NCBI RefSeq assembly: GCF_036669915.1
Contig: NC_089312.1
Coordinates: forward strand, 25,397,791-25,461,790
Direction of reading: 5' to 3'
DNA length: 64,000 nucleotides
DNA from: Pocillopora verrucosa
Lineage: Eukaryota > Cnidaria > Anthozoa > Scleractinia > Pocilloporidae
The notes beneath the pieces are model-generated. The model saw nothing but the letters and a program-made list of their open reading frames with translations, was not told the origin of the DNA and searched no databases. Each line of letters opens with the position of its first letter. The first letter of the stretch is position 1. Shown piece by piece: positions 62,268 through 64,000 of the stretch. Both the position numbers and the translations under genes were made by a program.

Positions 62268-63326
62268 CTAGCCATTTCGGTACATCTTGCTTTTCCAGCT
62301 TATCATTCTGTGGTAAAGCATTAACGCGCAGTCTCCTCGCGCTGGATGCTGCACTAAAGTAGCTTCCCTGTATTCACATTTGTCTGCGTACATACGAAAC
62401 TCTTTATTATGAATCACTTTAATTCCAGCTTTTTCTGCCAGTATACCAATGTATGCATCGTCAATTTTAAGAGGCTTTAACACGTCATAATACGATGAAA
62501 ACGTTTCCACCACGTCGCGGGATAAGATATAACCTCCTCCGCTACAGTATGGCTTATAAAGGGTTTCGTTATATTCTTCGAGGGTAACTCCATATCTTCC
62601 ATTTCTCAAAACAGGACTGCCGACCATGATATGACCGGTGTATAATTTACTCATTGGCGTTGTTTGTTTGATTAGAAAATCCACCAGACCGAGAGTATTC
62701 ACAAATACATCGTCATCTGCTTTAAGAACGTAATAAAAGGTGCAATATTTGACCGCCCATTCGAATCCCATCGCAACTTTGTAACTCATGTTCCAAAAGT
62801 GTTCTTGATAATCTCCTTGCACGATATCGCCGTATACTCCGGATTCTACGGTAGCGTTTTCCATTACTCTTTCATTGTTGTTCTTCCCTAAAAGAAAAAC
62901 TGTTTTCCATTTGGTTTCGATCGAGTGATCGGTACCCCAAGTTTTCCGTATCAGCTGACGCCTATCAAAATTCCCGACATTCGACGACACCAAAATAAGA
63001 AAAAGTAGAGGGTCCAGTGGACAGGTCGCGTTGGTAAGCAATTTTGTGCGAAGATTTTGATTTTGAGAATAGACCTCTTGGTCTAATGAGTTAATTGTCT
63101 CTTCCCTTTTTGAGGCAGTTGTTTCAGGCTCGCTGTACACTGAAGACGAAGCCATAAGAATCACCTTATCGTTGATATTGTTCAGTGTCATCCATAAGGT
63201 CCAGACTACCAGAAGCAACAGGCAAATGAGGACAAGAGGAATACACTTCCTCAAGGTACGAATCGCCAATGAAGATAATCGTTTTAAGCCTCTAAACAAC
63301 GTCCCCGCACACCCTGTAAGTTCCAT
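62268..63326 (-). CDS. GT31 beta-1,3-galactosyltransferase-like enzyme 2
   Basis: Intronless, 352 residues from ATG 63326 to TAG at 62268. Type II Golgi protein with the transmembrane segment at about 29-47 (CIPLVLICLLLLVVWTLW) after a longer basic cytosolic end than its paralogue. Same catalytic landmarks: RRQLIRKTWG, FLLGKN, NMSYKVAMGFEW, DDDVFVN (about 200-206), PYCSGGGYILSRD, KIDDAYIGIL, HPARGDCAL. The catalytic domains of the two genes are very alike, while stems and N-termini differ. Duplicate of 57671-58675; substrate cannot be told. Confidence 0.88.
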   Translation of the reverse strand: MELTGCAGTLFRGLKRLSSLAIRTLRKCIPLVLICLLLLVVWTLWMTLNNINDKVILMASSSVYSEPETTASKREETINSLDQEVYSQNQNLRTKLLTNATCPLDPLLFLILVSSNVGNFDRRQLIRKTWGTDHSIETKWKTVFLLGKNNNERVMENATVESGVYGDIVQGDYQEHFWNMSYKVAMGFEWAVKYCTFYYVLKADDDVFVNTLGLVDFLIKQTTPMSKLYTGHIMVGSPVLRNGRYGVTLEEYNETLYKPYCSGGGYILSRDVVETFSSYYDVLKPLKIDDAYIGILAEKAGIKVIHNKEFRMYADKCEYREATLVQHPARGDCALMLYHRMISWKSKMYRNG

Positions 63327-64000
63327 CGAAGTGCAATAACCCGCGTGCTCAGTTGATTACTATAAAGTTGATTTCTCCTAGTCGCTACTCTGTTATTGAA
63401 TCGAACTAATTCCAAAAGAAACTCTAAAATTTACTTTCCAACTAAAATGGCATAGAATTTGCTGATTACCCATCAGACCCTATTAACGGGTGATCCAATG
63501 GGTAAAAGCACCTAATGCTTTATTGACTGACCAGAGACCAGTGGTTTGTTTACCACGATTCTTTGTGGTTGCATGTGATTGGTGAGTACATGAATGACAT
63601 CTCAAGATATAAAATGTGTTCGCTAGAACTGCCCCTGCCGATCAGAAATTTGGAATTTCTGATATAAATTTTGTTCTTTTTCCTGCTGATATATCTCATC
63701 TCTGTCTGAAAACGAACTTCAGCGTTCCATAAGATGCAAACAAACAGGTTCTCGACCATGTGTCAAATACATTAATTTTTGACCAAGCTTAAGAGGACAT
63801 GGCAAATGTGTTTACATAGAATATGATATTTTGAGTGACGTTTCTGAATGGCAGCAAGAACGTGAAAGGGGCTCAGAATTTCTTCTTTAGATTTCTCAAC
63901 TTCCAATTTTATACCAGTCTTTGTCTCTTTTTAGTTAGTTATTGTGAGATACCTGACGTTGCTTGACTCCAACCGAAATCCCAGGCTACGGGCGTAGGCA
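63327..64000. other. Upstream of GT31 gene 2
   Basis: Presumed promoter side of GT31 gene 2. No other gene or repeat recognised; the 63550-63759 open frame has no recognisable feature. Confidence 0.45.

Overview
The window is eukaryotic, multi-exon DNA. Short exons with GT-AG introns, AT-rich introns full of small palindromic repeats, and metazoan-only gene families point to an animal. The repeat types (a TGTTCAGTAAT..TGACGTCA palindrome, a GGCCCA..GTTGTTCAAAGGGTGGATA element, a 2A-bearing transposon remnant), and a CUB/GCC2-GCC3/SEA/discoidin receptor, fit a hexacorallian cnidarian, most likely a stony coral. That placement is an inference; no species call is possible from the sequence alone.

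Layout. (1) 404-8443, plus strand: the 3' 18 exons of an EMAP-like (EML1-4 type) microtubule-binding WD-repeat protein, 5' end outside the window. (2) 10584-23779, minus strand: a complete 22-exon cytosolic aconitase / iron regulatory protein 1 gene, 892 codons, convergent with the EML gene. (3) 25827-30443, minus strand: a two-exon single-pass receptor of 1318 aa with 17 tandem 17-residue Cys units. (4) 34931-48650, plus strand: a 15-exon SECIS-binding protein 2 homologue, about 1030 aa. (5) 50845-52208 and 54257-56000, minus strand: two tandem SLC25A44-like mitochondrial carriers, each two exons and 295 aa. (6) 57671-58675 and 62268-63326, minus strand: two tandem intronless GT31 (beta-1,3-galactosyltransferase-like) genes. 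The splice junctions given were read by eye; in every multi-exon gene the intron phases close and the reading frame stays open.

Non-genic content is dominated by mobile DNA. A 2A-motif transposon pseudogene (about 60268-60990) and a 539-bp Harbinger-like element with a perfect 60-bp terminal inverted repeat and a SANT-like ORF lie between the two GT31 genes. A roughly 1.1-kb element with related ends lies in SECISBP2 intron 1. At least 11 copies of an AACCCTTTAACTCCCA..TGGGAGTTAAAGGGTT palindromic family and seven copies of a palindromic family with 12-15 bp target duplications are scattered mainly through introns.

The genes are not an operon and need not act together. IRP1 (iron-responsive mRNA control) and SECISBP2 (selenocysteine decoding) are both RNA-binding regulators of micronutrient use, but their proximity is probably chance. 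The two carrier genes and the two GT31 genes are local tandem duplications.
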